Positions 41,965 through 42,219 of a stretch of 42,219 nt of DNA are shown here, in pieces; within the stretch, counting starts at the first letter, position 1, and every line of letters begins with the position of its first letter. The position numbers and the translations under genes were made by a program. The notes beneath the pieces are model-generated. The model did no database searches and had not been told where the DNA came from. It worked only from the letters and a program-made list of their open reading frames with translations. The stretch is from Variovorax sp. WDL1 (GTDB taxonomy: Bacteria > Pseudomonadota > Gammaproteobacteria > Burkholderiales > Burkholderiaceae_C), in NCBI RefSeq assembly GCF_001541225.1, contig NZ_LMTS01000076.1:3049-45267 (forward strand), in the 5' to 3' direction.

Positions 41965-42219
41965 TCAGCGGAACAGATCGAGGATGCTGCTGCGCTCTTG
42001 CGGCGTGGGCACGTCGCTGACGGGCACGCCGGCCAGCGTCTCGGCTGGTGCCACCATGCCCGCACCCGTTGCATCCACGCCCAGGCTCGCGATGCCGCGG
42101 CCCGGCGCGTAATCGTCGTAGTACCACTCGCCATCCACCTGCACCACGCCCGCCGGCACCGGCACGGGCGCCACCGGCACGCCCCGCAGCGCCGCCTGCA
42201 TGTAGCCGGTCCAGATCGG
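41965..42219 (-). CDS. mrcA: Penicillin-binding protein 1A, C-terminal end (partial)
   Basis: The last 84 residues of a minus-strand gene that continues beyond the right edge. PIWTGYMQAALRGVPVAPVP is the typical segment after the transpeptidase domain of class A penicillin-binding proteins of the PBP1A type. It is followed by the usual low-complexity tail (VDGEWYYDDYAPGRGIASLG and SSILDLFR). PBP1A polymerises and crosslinks peptidoglycan. The catalytic domains are outside the window, so the assignment rests on this tail. It converges with creC with 12 bases between stops. Confidence 0.75.
   Translation of the reverse strand, partial: PIWTGYMQAALRGVPVAPVPVPAGVVQVDGEWYYDDYAPGRGIASLGVDATGAGMVAPAETLAGVPVSDVPTPQERSSILDLFR

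Overview
The window is GC-rich, densely packed chromosomal DNA. The gene repertoire suggests a betaproteobacterium of the Burkholderiales, most likely Comamonadaceae and possibly Variovorax or a close relative. This is inferred from gene content and protein character: Bug-family and TRAP transport proteins, a phasin, a mnmG-rsmG-lysE-parA-parB cluster, and a GCTATC-type palindromic repeat of a kind I associate with this family. No tRNA, rRNA, CRISPR array or intact insertion sequence was seen.

Layout. 0.1-6.2 kb: a six-gene plus-strand operon with a complete TRAP transporter (DctP, DctQ, DctM), an amidase-signature hydrolase and two tandem paralogous 2-keto-4-pentenoate-hydratase-like proteins. 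It looks like an uptake and degradation module for an unidentified acid or amide. 6.2-8.2 kb: a small minus-strand accessory block with the 'mobile mystery protein' pair (XRE-type HTH protein plus Fic protein), a 248-residue protein of unknown function, and three ~20-bp direct repeats upstream. 8.2-14.8 kb: a threonine-dehydratase-like PLP enzyme, then a minus-strand operon (class III aminotransferase, Bug-family binding protein, dimethylformamidase-large-subunit-like protein) divergent from a LysR regulator. 14.8-18.4 kb: an AsmA-like protein, a hotdog thioesterase, a uracil/xanthine permease and a small hypothetical gene.

18.6-23.3 kb: minCDE, an alpha/beta hydrolase with an unlisted 37-residue hydrophobic peptide gene in front of it, a TetR regulator whose likely 16-bp operator occurs at both its own promoter and the peptide-hydrolase promoter, a phasin and a small hypothetical gene. 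23.3-27.2 kb: an RcnB-like protein, a second small exported protein, a PduO-type cobalamin adenosyltransferase, a D-lactate/glycolate-type FAD oxidase and a CsgG-like lipoprotein.

27.3-33 kb: the chromosome-partition and cell-cycle cluster, reading leftward as mnmG, rsmG, lysE-like, parA, alpha/beta hydrolase, parB. Two parS sites lie inside the rsmG and mnmG coding sequences. 33-42.2 kb: housekeeping and stress genes: a transglutaminase-like protein, a DUF1328 membrane peptide, a glutathione transferase, a YbfB-type MFS transporter, an old-yellow-enzyme reductase, a CopZ-like copper chaperone behind a possible MerR/CueR-type promoter, a TIGR04325-like methyltransferase, a TerB/DUF697-like protein, the creBC-like two-component system, and the 3' end of a penicillin-binding protein 1A gene running off the right edge.

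The most interesting new signals are the two-site TetR operator with the hidden small peptide gene, and the repeat-flanked mobile-mystery block with a possible third gene. Also of note are the orphan dimethylformamidase-like large subunit and a nested palindrome that supplies the stop codon of the transglutaminase-like gene.
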